Positions 40,904 to 51,688 are shown, numbered from the stretch's first letter. The stretch is DNA of 58,307 nucleotides from Thermoplasmatales archaeon (GCA_020350825.1 CP070724.1:387463-445769), one strand, 5' to 3'. Translations and numbers: made by a program. Notes: generated by a model not told the origin, from the letters alone.

Positions 40904-42667
40904 ATGGCCAAATCATCAACGTATACGCGACAACCAATTGTAAGTGTCCTAGGTCATGTAGATCATGGGAAAACAACTCTTTTAGATTTTATTAGAGGTA
41001 CTGCTGTTGCATCAAGAGAATCTGGTGCAATAACACAACATATCGGTGCAACTGAAGTACCAATCGATGCCATTTATAATGTTTGTGGAAGTTTGCTTGG
41101 CGGTAAAAAATTTACAGTACCTGGTCTTCTTTTTATAGACACTCCAGGTCATCATGCCTTTACTACATTGAGGGCAAGAGGTGGATCACTAGCAGATCTT
41201 GCAGTGTTAATTGTTGATATACGGGAAGGATTCAGACCCCAGACACATGAATCCATTAACATTTTAAAACAGTACAAAACACCCTTTATTGTTGCTGCAA
41301 ACAAAATCGATGATATTGCAGGATGGGTCCAAAGTAGCAACATTGCAAAGGTTAGAATTGAAAAACAACGTGCATCGACTAAAAGCTTGTTTGATGAAAA
41401 ACTCTATGATTTGATAGGAAGTATATATGATAAAGGATTTGAGTCAGATATATATTACAAAATCAAGGATTTTCGCAAAGCTGTTCCCATAATTCCCATA
41501 TCAGCAAAAACTGGAGAGGGGATTCCTGAACTTCTCATGGTCCTTGTTGGTTTAGCTCAGCGTTTTATGGAAGATCAACTGTCTATTGAAAGTGGTGCAG
41601 GTAAAGGTACTGTTTTAGAAGTCAAAGAGGATGTTGGATTAGGTACTACTGTTGATGCTATAATATATAGTGGCACAATTCGAAAAGATGATACCCTTGT
41701 TTTTGGTACACATCATGAACCTCTTGTAACTAAAATCAAGGCTTTACTAAAGCCAAAACCACTTGATGAAATCCGCGACCCTAGGGAGAGATTCGATAGC
41801 GTCCAAGAAGTTCATGCGGCTTGCGGTATCAAAATTTCTGCCCCGAATCTTGATGATGTCATTCCTGGTGCACCTCTTAGAATTGTTCGTGATGATATCA
41901 ATGAACTTATTAAGGAAATCAAAAATCAATTAAAAGTAAATATTGAATTGGATAAGGATGGTATTTTCCTTAAAGCAGATACCATTGGCTCTCTAGAAGC
42001 GTTAGTTAAAGAATCAAGAGATAAGGGCATTCACATCAGAAAGGCAGAGATAGGAAATGTTTCAAAAAAGAATATTGTAGAGACAAATGCTATTGTGAAT
42101 CCTCTCGACAAAGTCATTTTTTCTTTTAATGTTAAAATACTTCCAGAAGCAAAGGAAGAATTGACTAATACAGATATTACTATTTTTGATGAAGATGTTA
42201 TTTACACGATAATGGAAAATTATGATGAGTGGGTTGAAAAGAAAAAAGCTGAACTTGATAAAAAACGACGAGAGGATTATACCCATCCAGGAATGATAAA
42301 ATTCCTCCCTGATTATGTCTTTCGAGTAAGCCATCCTGCGATTATAGGAGTTAGAGTACTGGCGGGTAGGATAACAGACGGTATGAGACTTATGAGGGAG
42401 GATGTGAAGGTTATTGGTTCCATTAAAGGTATTCAATCTGAAAATAAATCGATTGAAGAAGCACTCCAGGGGCAAGAGGTAGCTATATCAATAGAAGGTA
42501 TAACAGTTGGGAGACAGATCAAAGGAGAAGATATTCTGTATACAGCTCTCCCAGAAAGCGATGCAAAGAAACTCAAAGAAATGGATGTTTTGAATGCCGA
42601 TGAAAAAGATGTTTTAAATAAAATTATTGAAATTAAAAGAAAAACTAACAAATTTTGGGGCATGTAA
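40904..42667 (+). CDS. infB: Translation initiation factor aIF5B (IF2)
   Basis: This is a 587-residue GTPase for subunit joining. The GTP-binding motifs are GHVDHGKT near residue 16, DTPGHHAF near residue 79, and NKID near residue 133. Two beta-barrel domains and the SKKNI-x-ETNA region follow in the usual order. I chose ATG 40904 after CAAGGTGATC; a GTG at 40895 lies within that site. The gene is directly followed by the ATPase operon, with 46 bases between them. Confidence 0.96.
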   Translation: MAKSSTYTRQPIVSVLGHVDHGKTTLLDFIRGTAVASRESGAITQHIGATEVPIDAIYNVCGSLLGGKKFTVPGLLFIDTPGHHAFTTLRARGGSLADLAVLIVDIREGFRPQTHESINILKQYKTPFIVAANKIDDIAGWVQSSNIAKVRIEKQRASTKSLFDEKLYDLIGSIYDKGFESDIYYKIKDFRKAVPIIPISAKTGEGIPELLMVLVGLAQRFMEDQLSIESGAGKGTVLEVKEDVGLGTTVDAIIYSGTIRKDDTLVFGTHHEPLVTKIKALLKPKPLDEIRDPRERFDSVQEVHAACGIKISAPNLDDVIPGAPLRIVRDDINELIKEIKNQLKVNIELDKDGIFLKADTIGSLEALVKESRDKGIHIRKAEIGNVSKKNIVETNAIVNPLDKVIFSFNVKILPEAKEELTNTDITIFDEDVIYTIMENYDEWVEKKKAELDKKRREDYTHPGMIKFLPDYVFRVSHPAIIGVRVLAGRITDGMRLMREDVKVIGSIKGIQSENKSIEEALQGQEVAISIEGITVGRQIKGEDILYTALPESDAKKLKEMDVLNADEKDVLNKIIEIKRKTNKFWGM

Positions 42668-42713
42668 CCCTATAAAAACACTAATAAACGGCATCTATAT
42701 ACGGATACCAGAA

Positions 42714-43025
42714 ATGACATCTATTAAAGAAATCAAAGAGGCTGAAACAAAGGCACTTCGGTCAATAGAAAAAGCAAAAAAAGATGCTGAAAAAAATATA
42801 GAGAAAGCGAGGAATAAAGCTGAAAAAGAAAAACTAAAAATTATAGAAGTCGCCCAAAAAAAGGTCAATAAACTCTATGAAAAAGCAGAAGAAAATGCAG
42901 AAATGAATATAGTTAAGATTAAAAGCGATTGTAAAGAAGAAATTTCAAAGATAGAAAAAACCGCTGATAAGAATATATCAAAAGCCGTTGATCTTATTGT
43001 AAGAAATGTCCGAGAGGGGGAATAA
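42714..43025 (+). CDS. atpH: A-type ATPase subunit H
   Basis: This is a 103-residue, highly charged, almost entirely alpha-helical protein with Ala/Glu/Lys heptads, typical of peripheral-stalk subunit H. The start is ATG 42714; the frame is open further upstream inside infB but that part has no family character. It pairs with subunit E to form the stator stalk. It is the first gene of the operon H-I-K-E-C-F-A-B-D. Confidence 0.85.
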   Translation: MTSIKEIKEAETKALRSIEKAKKDAEKNIEKARNKAEKEKLKIIEVAQKKVNKLYEKAEENAEMNIVKIKSDCKEEISKIEKTADKNISKAVDLIVRNVREGE

Positions 43026-43046
43026 AAAATATTATTTCCAGCTAAA

Positions 43047-45047
43047 ATGAAGAAAGTCTCATTAATTGTCTATCAGGATTATGTAGAGGATGTTATAAAG
43101 ACTCTTCATGAAGCTGGTCTGGTTGAAATCATCGATATATCAAAAGAAGCCCCGTTAACTTTGGAAGAAGCTGAAAAAGCTGAAACACATCCTGAAGCAG
43201 GTACATGTACAAACTATGGGTTAAGACTTTCCAGATTAATAGATATTTTAAGTAAAACCAAAAAATCTCCTTCGGGTATAAAGGCAATGCTTAATCCACA
43301 ATTACCAGTGGTAACAAGTATTGAGGATCGTTTTTTAGATGAACTTTACTCCCATGCTGAAGGTATTCTCCATGAGATAGAAAAAAATATTTTAGTTCAT
43401 GAAGAAAGCTTAAAGAAATTGGATGAACAAAAAGAAAAAATTGATATTGGCATAGAACAGGTTTCATATCTTAAGGATTTTAGATTAGATATTTCAGATA
43501 TTGGCGTATCAGACTATGTATATATTGTTGCCGGTAAAACATCTGAGTTACCGTCTATAGAAAAGGAAATTAAATCATTAGATTCAGCAGCATTGTATTC
43601 TAAACAGTTTGGAACCGGTAAAAAACGCGAATGGGTCGTAATAATTGCCGCTCACATATCTGAACAAGAGAAGATAGAAAAACTTTGTCGAGAAAAAATT
43701 ACACTGTTTGATATTCAACATCTTTCTGGTTCTCCTAAAGATGTTATAAAAACACTTAAAAAAGAAAAAACAAAAATAGAAGACGAAAAGAAGCAAATTC
43801 TTTCTAAGTTGAGTGACTATGCTTCTGAGAATTTACATGGTTTACTGGTTCTCAGGGAAGAAATTCGGCTTGAAACAGTAAGAAAAGAGATATCAAAGAA
43901 TTTTGCAAAAACAGGGAGTACCTACATAATAAATGGCTGGGTTCTAGAAAAAAATGAAGATAAGTTAAAATCGTTAGCGACTAGTGCTTCAAATGGTTTA
44001 GCTATTTATAATTCTGAAAAACCTTCTCTTAATCCAGATAATCCACCTACTTATTTTGAAACACCTAAATGGGCTGTTCCTTTCAAATCTCTTCTAGAGA
44101 TGTTTGCAACTCCCAAATACAATGAGATAAACCCCACGATTATTATGGGGATATTCTTCGTATTGTTTTTTGGGGTCATGCTTGGAGATGCTGGCTACGG
44201 TCTAGTAATATTATTTCTTTCATTGTTTGGATATATTAAGTTTTCAAAATATAGTGAAATGATTAAAAACTGGTCATTTATGGGAATATGGCTGGGTTTG
44301 ACAACCACAGTTGTAGGTTTTTTAACAAATAGTTTTTTTGGAGATTTCATACCGCGATTCATTTTTAATGACCCAAATCAACTTCTTTATAGTATAACGA
44401 TTGGGGGCATACACCTACCCGTTGAGCCTCTTCGTAATCCTCTTACGATTTTGACGATAGCACTTCTTTTTGGTTTGGTTCATCTTAACCTTGGTATTAT
44501 ATTAGCTATCTATCAATCCTACAAAAACAGAGATTTTAAAGAACTAATCACAAATCATTTTTCGTGGGTACTACTCCAAATCGGCGGAGGATTACTCATA
44601 GGAGATTTCCTGCTTCACCTATTAACCCTTAGGACAGTTGAATTTTACATTTCAATGATTCTTGTGATTATCGGTTTAATTTTTCGACTTATACACGCTG
44701 GACCTCTTGGTTTCTTTGATGTTACTGGTTATGTTGGTGACTGGCTTTCATATGCTCGACTTCTCGCACTTGGCCTTGCAACGACTGGTATGGCACTTGC
44801 ATTTAACATTGTTGCAAAATTATTTGGTGACATGATTCCAATTGAAATTATTGGTATAATAATAATGATAATTTTGCTTGTATTATTGCATGTAATAAAT
44901 CTCGGACTTCAGGCTCTTGGTGCTGGAGTTCATTCACTTCGACTTCAATATGTTGAATTCTTCAACAGATTTTATGAAGGGGGCGGACATGAGTTTAAGC
45001 CTTTCTCCATAAAAAGGAAATATACTAAAATTAAGGAGGTAAAATAA
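43047..45047 (+). CDS. atpI: A-type ATPase subunit I (a)
   Basis: The 666-residue protein has an N-terminal cytosolic stalk half (residues 1-345) with coiled coils, and a C-terminal membrane half of about seven helices from residue 360. GVMLGDAGYGLV near residue 378 and the late SYARLLALGLATTGMA near residue 566 carry the Arg that faces the rotor carboxylate. The family-typical end is GLQALGAGVHSLRLQYVEFF. It forms the ion channel half-sites with subunit K. Confidence 0.95.
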   Translation: MKKVSLIVYQDYVEDVIKTLHEAGLVEIIDISKEAPLTLEEAEKAETHPEAGTCTNYGLRLSRLIDILSKTKKSPSGIKAMLNPQLPVVTSIEDRFLDELYSHAEGILHEIEKNILVHEESLKKLDEQKEKIDIGIEQVSYLKDFRLDISDIGVSDYVYIVAGKTSELPSIEKEIKSLDSAALYSKQFGTGKKREWVVIIAAHISEQEKIEKLCREKITLFDIQHLSGSPKDVIKTLKKEKTKIEDEKKQILSKLSDYASENLHGLLVLREEIRLETVRKEISKNFAKTGSTYIINGWVLEKNEDKLKSLATSASNGLAIYNSEKPSLNPDNPPTYFETPKWAVPFKSLLEMFATPKYNEINPTIIMGIFFVLFFGVMLGDAGYGLVILFLSLFGYIKFSKYSEMIKNWSFMGIWLGLTTTVVGFLTNSFFGDFIPRFIFNDPNQLLYSITIGGIHLPVEPLRNPLTILTIALLFGLVHLNLGIILAIYQSYKNRDFKELITNHFSWVLLQIGGGLLIGDFLLHLLTLRTVEFYISMILVIIGLIFRLIHAGPLGFFDVTGYVGDWLSYARLLALGLATTGMALAFNIVAKLFGDMIPIEIIGIIIMIILLVLLHVINLGLQALGAGVHSLRLQYVEFFNRFYEGGGHEFKPFSIKRKYTKIKEVK

Positions 45048-45075
45048 ACCAAATAACTAAAATGGAGGAATATAA

Positions 45076-45660
45076 ATGAGAAAAATAAAAATGAAAGAAA
45101 GAACCGCGATAATACTACTGGCTATCATGGCACTAATGATGGCAACTGGAACAGCAGTAGCAGAACCATTAATTGGAGAAGAAGGAGAAACGCAATCAAT
45201 GATTATATTAGGTTGCGCGCTTGCTATGGGAATAGCAGGAATAGGATCTGCATTAGGTCTAATGTTAGCTGGAACATCTGCTGTAGCAGTAACTGGTGAG
45301 AAGCCAGAATTATTTGGTAGATGTCTAGTCTTTCAGGTGTTACCAATGACCCAGGCAGTATATGGTCTGTTAACAGCCATCTTGCTAATGATGGGAGCTG
45401 GACTACTAGGAGGAAGCGCATCAGCAGATTTGTCTAATCCAATGCTTGGAATTTCTGCAATTGGAATAGGACTCGTTGTGGGACTTACTGGTATCTCAGC
45501 TGCCAATCAAGGAATGGTTGCGAGCGCATCAATTTCTGCAACTGCAAGAAATCCAGGAGTTGCTGCTAGAGGAATAATCTATACAGTTATGCCTGAAACC
45601 ATTGCTATATTTGGGTTACTCGTTGGAATACTTCTCATGACTGGATTGGGACTACTATAG
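45076..45660 (+). CDS. atpK: A-type ATPase subunit K (c-ring proteolipid, duplicated)
   Basis: The 194-residue protein has an N-terminal hydrophobic leader (about residues 10-29) and two proteolipid hairpins. Hairpin one ends in LPMTQAVYG (Leu89, Thr92, Gln93). Hairpin two has NQGMVAS (Gln145) and MPETIAIFG (Glu174). Only the second hairpin has the ion-binding carboxylate. The residues Leu, Thr, Gln, Gln and Glu, with 29 residues between Gln145 and Glu174, match the Na+ ligands Leu61, Thr64, Gln65, Gln110 and Glu139 of Enterococcus hirae NtpK. GGAGGAATATAA precedes the ATG. Confidence 0.95.
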   Translation: MRKIKMKERTAIILLAIMALMMATGTAVAEPLIGEEGETQSMIILGCALAMGIAGIGSALGLMLAGTSAVAVTGEKPELFGRCLVFQVLPMTQAVYGLLTAILLMMGAGLLGGSASADLSNPMLGISAIGIGLVVGLTGISAANQGMVASASISATARNPGVAARGIIYTVMPETIAIFGLLVGILLMTGLGLL

Positions 45661-45671
45661 ATGGATATACC

Positions 45672-46235
45672 ATGACGGCAGAAAAAATCCTTGAACGAAT
45701 TAAAAAAGATTCAGAAAAGGAGATAAATCAGATTCGAAAGGAAACAAAAAAACAAGCAGCTAGTATCATTGACATTGCTAGAAAGGAAGCTGAAGTAGAA
45801 TCAGAGAAAATACTATCGAGTGGTAAGAATCAAGGGGAAAACATCAAAAAAATCCTAGTTTCAAAAGCAAGTCAGGATGCTAAAAGAGAGATCATGAAGG
45901 CAAGAGAAAAAATAATAGAGGAATGTTTTGCAAAAGCACAACATAGGATGTCAACTATCAAAGAAGCAGAATACAAAAAAATAGTAATTAAGTTGATAGA
46001 AGCCGGTCGCAAAAAACTTGATGGACAATGTACGGTGGTTGTATCTAGAGATATTGACAGAAAAATCGCAAAAGGTATGGGTTTAAAGGTAACAGGAACT
46101 GTAGATGCTTTAGGTGGAGTAATCCTAAAATCTAGTGATGGGGGGATAACCTTGGATAACACATTCGAAGGTATACTTAAGCGCAAGAAGGATGAAATAA
46201 GAATAAAGGTAGGAAAGCTGCTTTTCTCCGGTTAG
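45672..46235 (+). CDS. atpE: A-type ATPase subunit E
   Basis: This 187-residue protein has a long charged helix in its first half and a mixed globular C-terminal half (LGGVILKSSDGGITLDNTFE), which is the usual layout of peripheral-stalk subunit E. It pairs with subunit H. The gene starts 11 bases after the stop of subunit K. Confidence 0.92.
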   Translation: MTAEKILERIKKDSEKEINQIRKETKKQAASIIDIARKEAEVESEKILSSGKNQGENIKKILVSKASQDAKREIMKAREKIIEECFAKAQHRMSTIKEAEYKKIVIKLIEAGRKKLDGQCTVVVSRDIDRKIAKGMGLKVTGTVDALGGVILKSSDGGITLDNTFEGILKRKKDEIRIKVGKLLFSG

Positions 46236-46244
46236 GGTGTCGAA

Positions 46245-47363
46245 TTGTTAGAACTGATCCTTGATCCGCATAATCTACCTTTCTGGATTCTTATTGCATC
46301 TATTATTGTAGTGGTTATCGGATTAATTTCCAGGCCTTTCTTAACTCACGCTAAGTTTGCTTATTCAAACGCATTATTTGAAGCGATAGGAAATCCATAC
46401 ATTAATGATAAAGAACTTAGCAACATAGTAGAAAGTAAGGATCTTATTGCTTTTAAGGAGACAATAAATTCATTGAAAGATTACAATGTAGTTGGTGAAG
46501 ATACATATACGGTGCAGAAATCCTTGGATGACAATTTTATTCAAACTATTGAGATGATGCGAAAGGATAGTTCGAAAAAAATGAAAGATTTTTATGATAT
46601 TTACTTGGAAAAAATCGATATATATCTAGTTAAAAACGAGCTTAAAAAATTAATACTAGGTAAGGTTGAAGAAGTTGAAATTGACAATGCCATCCTTCCC
46701 CGTACCAAAGAATTTCTTAGCAAATTAAAAGATGTTGGCAAAGAAAATTTACCAGCGATTTTAGCTTCTTATGGTTTTGAAAAAGAATTAATTGATATAC
46801 TCTCTGAGGCAAATCCCGATATTTTGACTATTGATGTTGAAATCGATAAACATATTATTAATAAGTTTAAACAGGTTGAAGTACCCTATAAATGTGAACA
46901 GGCAAAACAGAGTTTTATGAAAAGCCTAATTGACATTACGAACATTAAAAATATTCTTAGAGCTAAGCAACTAGGCTACGATGTTGGTACCTGTAAAAAA
47001 CTATTTCTTGAGGAGGGTAAAGAGATTGCAACCTGGAAGTTTAATGAAATGGCAGATGTAGATCAGGTTCCACAGGTAATATCCGCTCTTGAAGGCACGT
47101 CATATTTTAATGTTTTAAAAGATTCTATTGAACAATATAACAAAGAAGGATCTGTACAAGTTTTAGAGAATGCTTTAGATGGACTTCTCATAAAGCTTGT
47201 CAAAGACATTTCTTTGCAGAATTTTCTAAACCTTGGTCCAACTCTCCGATTCCTAGTTTCAAAAGAATTTGAGATAAAAAATCTTAAAGTGGTTGCAAAA
47301 GGTATCGGTGAAAATCTTTCTTCTGATCTCATCAAAGGTTTATTAATTAAGGAGGCAGCCTAA
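46245..47363 (+). CDS. atpC: A-type ATPase subunit C
   Basis: The start is TTG 46245 after TAGGGTGTC. The 372-residue protein begins with a hydrophobic segment at residues 10-30 and then has the three helical bundle units typical of subunit C (relative of V-ATPase subunit d), which links the central rotor stalk to the c-ring. The hydrophobic N-terminus is somewhat unusual. The next gene starts on its stop codon. Confidence 0.88.
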   Translation: MLELILDPHNLPFWILIASIIVVVIGLISRPFLTHAKFAYSNALFEAIGNPYINDKELSNIVESKDLIAFKETINSLKDYNVVGEDTYTVQKSLDDNFIQTIEMMRKDSSKKMKDFYDIYLEKIDIYLVKNELKKLILGKVEEVEIDNAILPRTKEFLSKLKDVGKENLPAILASYGFEKELIDILSEANPDILTIDVEIDKHIINKFKQVEVPYKCEQAKQSFMKSLIDITNIKNILRAKQLGYDVGTCKKLFLEEGKEIATWKFNEMADVDQVPQVISALEGTSYFNVLKDSIEQYNKEGSVQVLENALDGLLIKLVKDISLQNFLNLGPTLRFLVSKEFEIKNLKVVAKGIGENLSSDLIKGLLIKEAA

Positions 47364-47683
47364 TGAAACTTGCAGCTATTTGTGACAAAGATACTGCAGT
47401 TGGACTCAGGCTTGCCGGAATCCATGAATCTTATATTCCAGAAGAAAATCCAGTTAAAATTTTAGATGAGATTTCTGGAAGAAATGACATAGGAGTTGTT
47501 TTTATCACTGAGAAAATAGCTGAAAGTATTAGTAAAGATTTAAAAGACTTTAGATTAAGATATGATACTCCAATAATTGTAGAAATTCCTGATAAAAAAG
47601 GACGTTTGGAGGATCATGCAGATTTTATTTCACATCTGATAAAGAAAGCAGTAGGAATTGATATTGGCAAAAAAGATAGATGA
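47363..47683 (+). CDS. atpF: A-type ATPase subunit F
   Basis: The 106-residue Rossmann-like protein starts with KLAAICDKDTAVGLRLAG and has the GVVFITEKIAESI and PIIVEIPDKKG blocks typical of subunit F, a small rotor-stalk subunit. Its ATG overlaps the end of subunit C. Confidence 0.93.
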   Translation: MKLAAICDKDTAVGLRLAGIHESYIPEENPVKILDEISGRNDIGVVFITEKIAESISKDLKDFRLRYDTPIIVEIPDKKGRLEDHADFISHLIKKAVGIDIGKKDR

Positions 47684-47698
47684 TGGAGGAAACAATAA

Positions 47699-49474
47699 AT
47701 GTCTGAAATCGTAGGAAAAATAGTTAGAATCTCCGGACCAGTCATTGAAGCAGACGATATGCGCGGATCGAAAATGTACGACGTTGTCCGCGTTGGAGAT
47801 GAGAATTTAATAGGAGAAATTATCCGTTTAAATGAAGATATTGCAACAATTCAGGTGTATGAGGATACAAATGGTTTAAAGCCTGGGGAAAAGGTTATTT
47901 CTACACTTGAGCCTCTTTCTGTAGAACTTGGACCTGGTCTTATTACAAATATTTATGATGGTATTCAGAGGCCTCTCCCAGCAATTAATAAACAAACCGG
48001 TGATTTTATTGCTCGGGGTGTGGAAGCACATGCACTCGATAGAAAAAAGAAATGGCATTTTAAACCAACTGCTAAACGTGGTGACAAAGTCAAAGGCTGT
48101 GATATAATTGGAGAAGTACAGGAATCAACGATTATTTTACATAAAATCATTGTTCCACCAGATGTACAGGGGGTCTTATCATCTGTTGGGAAGGAAGGTG
48201 ATTATACTATTGAAGATGATATTGCTGCTGTAACCACAGATAAAGGCAATGTAAAATTAAAGATGCTTCAACGATGGCCGGTACGTAAAGCAAGACCCGT
48301 AGCTGAAAAATATGATCCATCTTTAGCTCTTATAACAGGTCAGCGTGTTATTGATACATTTTTCCCTGTTGCTAAAGGCGGAACTGCAGCGATACCAGGA
48401 GGATTTGGTACTGGCAAAACTGTGATGTTACATCAGCTTGCTAAATGGAGTGATGCACAGATCATTGTCTATGTTGGCTGTGGTGAACGAGGCAATGAAA
48501 TGACTGATGTACTTCGGGAGTTTCCAGTGTTGGAAGATCCTATAACTCATGAGCCATTGATGAATCGTACAGTGCTTATCGCAAATACATCCAATATGCC
48601 TGTTGCTGCACGAGATGCAAGTGTTTACACGGGTATTACAATAGCTGAATATTATAGGGATATGGGTTATGATGTTGCACTTATGGCTGATAGTACTTCT
48701 CGTTGGGCAGAAGCGATGAGAGAAATATCTGGTAGATTAGAAGAAATGCCTGGGGAGGAAGGGTACCCTGCCTATTTGGCTTCACGGCTTGCAGAGTTCT
48801 ATGAACGAGCTGGTAGAGTAAAATTACTAGGTTCAAAGAATAAAGAGGGTTCAGTTTCTGTTATGGGTGCAGTTTCTCCGCCAGGTGGTGATTTTTCCGA
48901 ACCTGTTGCACAGAATACCCTACGTATTGTAAAGGTGTTTTGGGCCTTGGATGCAGACCTTGCAGATAAGAGGCATTTTCCTTCAATCAACTGGTTAAAA
49001 TCGTATTCTTTATATCTGGAAGAAGTGAGCGATTGGTGGGAGAAAACAGTGGGGAAAGACTGGCTTAAACTTCGTAATAGAGCTATGGCTTTACTTCAGA
49101 AAGAATCAGAACTGCAAGAGATAGTAAAACTGGTTGGACCTGATGCACTTCCTCCTAGGGAGAGAGGGCTTTTGGAAAGCGCAAGAATGGTTAGAGAAAA
49201 CTATCTGCAACAAAGTGCTTTTCATGAAGTTGATACCTATTGTCCTGGAAAGAAACAGTATGAAATGCTTAGACTCATGCTCAAGTTTTCAGATAAAATT
49301 CAGGAGGCGGTAGGAAAAAATGTTCATATCGATGACATTATTTCAATTAAATCGAGGGAAACGCTGGCTCGTACTGGTACTGTCCCGAATGAGGAATTTG
49401 AAAAAAGATTTAAATCATTGGAGCAGGAAATGGAAAATGAGATTAATTCTTTAATAAAGGGGAGGGTTAAATGA
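47699..49474 (+). CDS. atpA: A-type ATPase catalytic subunit A
   Basis: The 591-residue catalytic subunit has the family start [15 protein letters not shown], a non-homologous insertion region typical of subunit A, the P-loop [14 protein letters not shown] near residue 238, [14 protein letters not shown], and [20 protein letters not shown]. It hydrolyses or makes ATP. No intein is present. GATGGAGGAAACAA precedes the ATG. Confidence 0.97.
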   Translation: MSEIVGKIVRISGPVIEADDMRGSKMYDVVRVGDENLIGEIIRLNEDIATIQVYEDTNGLKPGEKVISTLEPLSVELGPGLITNIYDGIQRPLPAINKQTGDFIARGVEAHALDRKKKWHFKPTAKRGDKVKGCDIIGEVQESTIILHKIIVPPDVQGVLSSVGKEGDYTIEDDIAAVTTDKGNVKLKMLQRWPVRKARPVAEKYDPSLALITGQRVIDTFFPVAKGGTAAIPGGFGTGKTVMLHQLAKWSDAQIIVYVGCGERGNEMTDVLREFPVLEDPITHEPLMNRTVLIANTSNMPVAARDASVYTGITIAEYYRDMGYDVALMADSTSRWAEAMREISGRLEEMPGEEGYPAYLASRLAEFYERAGRVKLLGSKNKEGSVSVMGAVSPPGGDFSEPVAQNTLRIVKVFWALDADLADKRHFPSINWLKSYSLYLEEVSDWWEKTVGKDWLKLRNRAMALLQKESELQEIVKLVGPDALPPRERGLLESARMVRENYLQQSAFHEVDTYCPGKKQYEMLRLMLKFSDKIQEAVGKNVHIDDIISIKSRETLARTGTVPNEEFEKRFKSLEQEMENEINSLIKGRVK

Positions 49475-50865
49475 AACGTAAGGACATAGAGTATACCACT
49501 GTTTCAGAGGTTGCTGGGCCTTTAATGATTGTTGAAGGTGTTAAGGATATTGCCTTTAATGAGGTCGTTAAGATTAAAACTTCTTTCGGCGAAGAGAGAA
49601 CTGGGCAAATTCTTGAGGCTTTTGAAGATAAGGCTGTTGTTCAGGTTTTTGAAGGAACACGTGGGCTTGATACTAAAAATACATCTGCACGTTTTATTGG
49701 GGAAACCATGAAACTTGGTGTTTCAAAGGATATGGTTGGTAGAGTTTTTGATGGAACAGGTAATCCTTTGGATAATGCGCCACCAATAATTCCTGATGAG
49801 AGGAGGGATATTAATGGGGATCCAATAAATCCTTGTGCTAGGGAGTATCCTAGAGAGTTTATTCAAACTGGAATTTCAACGATTGATGGATTGAATACAC
49901 TTGTGAGAGGGCAAAAGCTTCCTATTTTCTCAGGTTCTGGACTTCCTCATAATGAGCTTGCTGCTCAGGTTGCGCGTCAAGCAAAGGTTCTTGGTAAAGA
50001 GGAGAAGTTTGCTGTGGTTTTTTGTGCTATGGGTATTACAAGTGAGGAGGCTAATTTGTTTATTAAAGATTTTGAAAATACTGGTGCTCTTGAAAGAACT
50101 GTTATGTTTTTGAATCTGGCCGATGACCCTACAATTGAAAGGATTATTCTCCCTCGTATGGCTCTGACTTGTGCCGAGTATCTTGCATTTGATCTTGATA
50201 TGCACGTGCTAGTGGTCCTTACTGATATGACAAATTATGCAGAGGCTCTAAGAGAAATAGCTGCAGCACGGGAGGAAGTTCCTGGTAGAAGAGGGTACCC
50301 TGGGTATATGTATACAGATCTTGCTATGAATTATGAGAGAGCTGGGAGAATCAAAGGTAAAAAAGGCTCTATTACTCAAATTCCTATGCTTACTATGCCT
50401 GATGATGATATTACTCATCCTATACCTGATTTAACTGGTTATATAACTGAGGGTCAGATTGTTTTAGAAAGAGGACTTCATAAGAAGAGCATATACCCGC
50501 CGATTGCTGTCCTGCCGTGTCTATCTCGTTTGATGGATCGAGGGATTGGTAAAGATAAGACTCGTGAGGATCATGCAGGCGTATCAAATCAGTTATATGC
50601 TGCTTATGCAGAAGGATGTGATCTTAGAGATCTTGTTGCAATTGTTGGAGAGGATGCCCTTTCAGATAGAGATAGAAAATTCTTACAGTTTGCTGATGAA
50701 TTTGAAAAGAGGTTTGTTTCGCAAGGGCCTCATGAAGATAGAAGTATTGAGCAAACCCTTACTATTTCTTGGGAGCTTTTATCAGGTTTGCCAGTATCTG
50801 AATTGAAAAAGATTGATGAAACTTACATTAAAAAATATCTTCCACCCGTAAAAGAAGAGAAGTAA
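49471..50865 (+). CDS. atpB: A-type ATPase regulatory subunit B
   Basis: The 464-residue subunit has the start [38 protein letters not shown] near residue 150 in place of a P-loop, and [20 protein letters not shown]. This is the non-catalytic nucleotide-binding subunit. Its start overlaps subunit A by four bases. Confidence 0.97.
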   Translation: MKRKDIEYTTVSEVAGPLMIVEGVKDIAFNEVVKIKTSFGEERTGQILEAFEDKAVVQVFEGTRGLDTKNTSARFIGETMKLGVSKDMVGRVFDGTGNPLDNAPPIIPDERRDINGDPINPCAREYPREFIQTGISTIDGLNTLVRGQKLPIFSGSGLPHNELAAQVARQAKVLGKEEKFAVVFCAMGITSEEANLFIKDFENTGALERTVMFLNLADDPTIERIILPRMALTCAEYLAFDLDMHVLVVLTDMTNYAEALREIAAAREEVPGRRGYPGYMYTDLAMNYERAGRIKGKKGSITQIPMLTMPDDDITHPIPDLTGYITEGQIVLERGLHKKSIYPPIAVLPCLSRLMDRGIGKDKTREDHAGVSNQLYAAYAEGCDLRDLVAIVGEDALSDRDRKFLQFADEFEKRFVSQGPHEDRSIEQTLTISWELLSGLPVSELKKIDETYIKKYLPPVKEEK

Positions 50866-50866
50866 T

Positions 50867-51511
50867 ATGACAGAGCAAATCCTTGAAGGGGTAAATCCTA
50901 CTCGAATGGAACTTCTTGAAATCAGGAAGAAATTAACGTTAGCTGAGAAAGGACATAAGTTATTGGAGGAAAAAAGGGATGCTTTGGTAGAAAAATTCTT
51001 TGAGATAATTGAGGTAAGAAATAAGTTTTTGGAGGAGGTAGACGGGATTTTTAAAGATGCGTTTCTTTCGTTGATACAAGCTCAGATGATTCTTGGTGAG
51101 AAGAAAGTTAATGATGTTTCATATCTATCAAAAGATATTGGTGATATATATTTTGAAAGAGATAACATTATGGGTGTGAAGATTCCTAAGATAAATAAGG
51201 GCGAAATTAAACCACCTACAAAGCCTCTCTATGGTTTTTTTGAAACGTGTGCTAAGCTTGATGATTCATATAAGAAATTTAGTGAACTTTCTGTAAAATT
51301 ATTAGAGCTTGCTGAGATTGAGAGTGGTATCAAATCTTTATCTATAGAAATAGAAAAAACTAAAAGGCGAGTAAATGTGTTAGAAAATACTCTAATACCC
51401 AAGTTGTTTGCTACAATAAAATATATTGAGATGCAGCTTGATGAGAGAGAGCGTGAGGATTTCTTTAGAAGAAAAAGAATTAAAGCTTTGATGGAAGCAA
51501 AAAAAGAATAA
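50867..51511 (+). CDS. atpD: A-type ATPase subunit D
   Basis: The 214-residue protein is mainly two long helices with the family start VNPTRMELLEIRKKL and a conserved central loop, and ends in KTKRRVNVLENTLIP and a basic tail. It is the central rotor shaft. It starts one base after the stop of subunit B. Confidence 0.95.
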   Translation: MTEQILEGVNPTRMELLEIRKKLTLAEKGHKLLEEKRDALVEKFFEIIEVRNKFLEEVDGIFKDAFLSLIQAQMILGEKKVNDVSYLSKDIGDIYFERDNIMGVKIPKINKGEIKPPTKPLYGFFETCAKLDDSYKKFSELSVKLLELAEIESGIKSLSIEIEKTKRRVNVLENTLIPKLFATIKYIEMQLDEREREDFFRRKRIKALMEAKKE

Positions 51512-51512
51512 T

Positions 51513-51668
51513 ATGTCTTTAGATGATGATCCTGTAATTGGTAGGTTTTTTGATACTCCTGAAAAAAAGGCTAAGTGGATTGTTCGTTTTAAAATCGCTT
51601 ATATTCTCTGGATAGTTTTTGTAATTATTGGGATTATCTCAATAGCTCTTTGGTATTTTTTAAAATAA
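51513..51668 (+). CDS. Small membrane protein at the end of the ATPase operon (AhaG-like position)
   Basis: This frame begins one base after the subunit D stop and gives 51 residues: an acidic start MSLDDDPVIGRFFDTP, a short charged stretch, and one membrane helix at residues 29-50. The Methanosarcina operon also ends with a short hydrophobic gene called ahaG. Similarity beyond size, position and one helix cannot be judged, so I leave the symbol blank. Confidence 0.6.
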   Translation: MSLDDDPVIGRFFDTPEKKAKWIVRFKIAYILWIVFVIIGIISIALWYFLK

Positions 51669-51688
51669 AAAAAAAGAGGAAAAGAATT

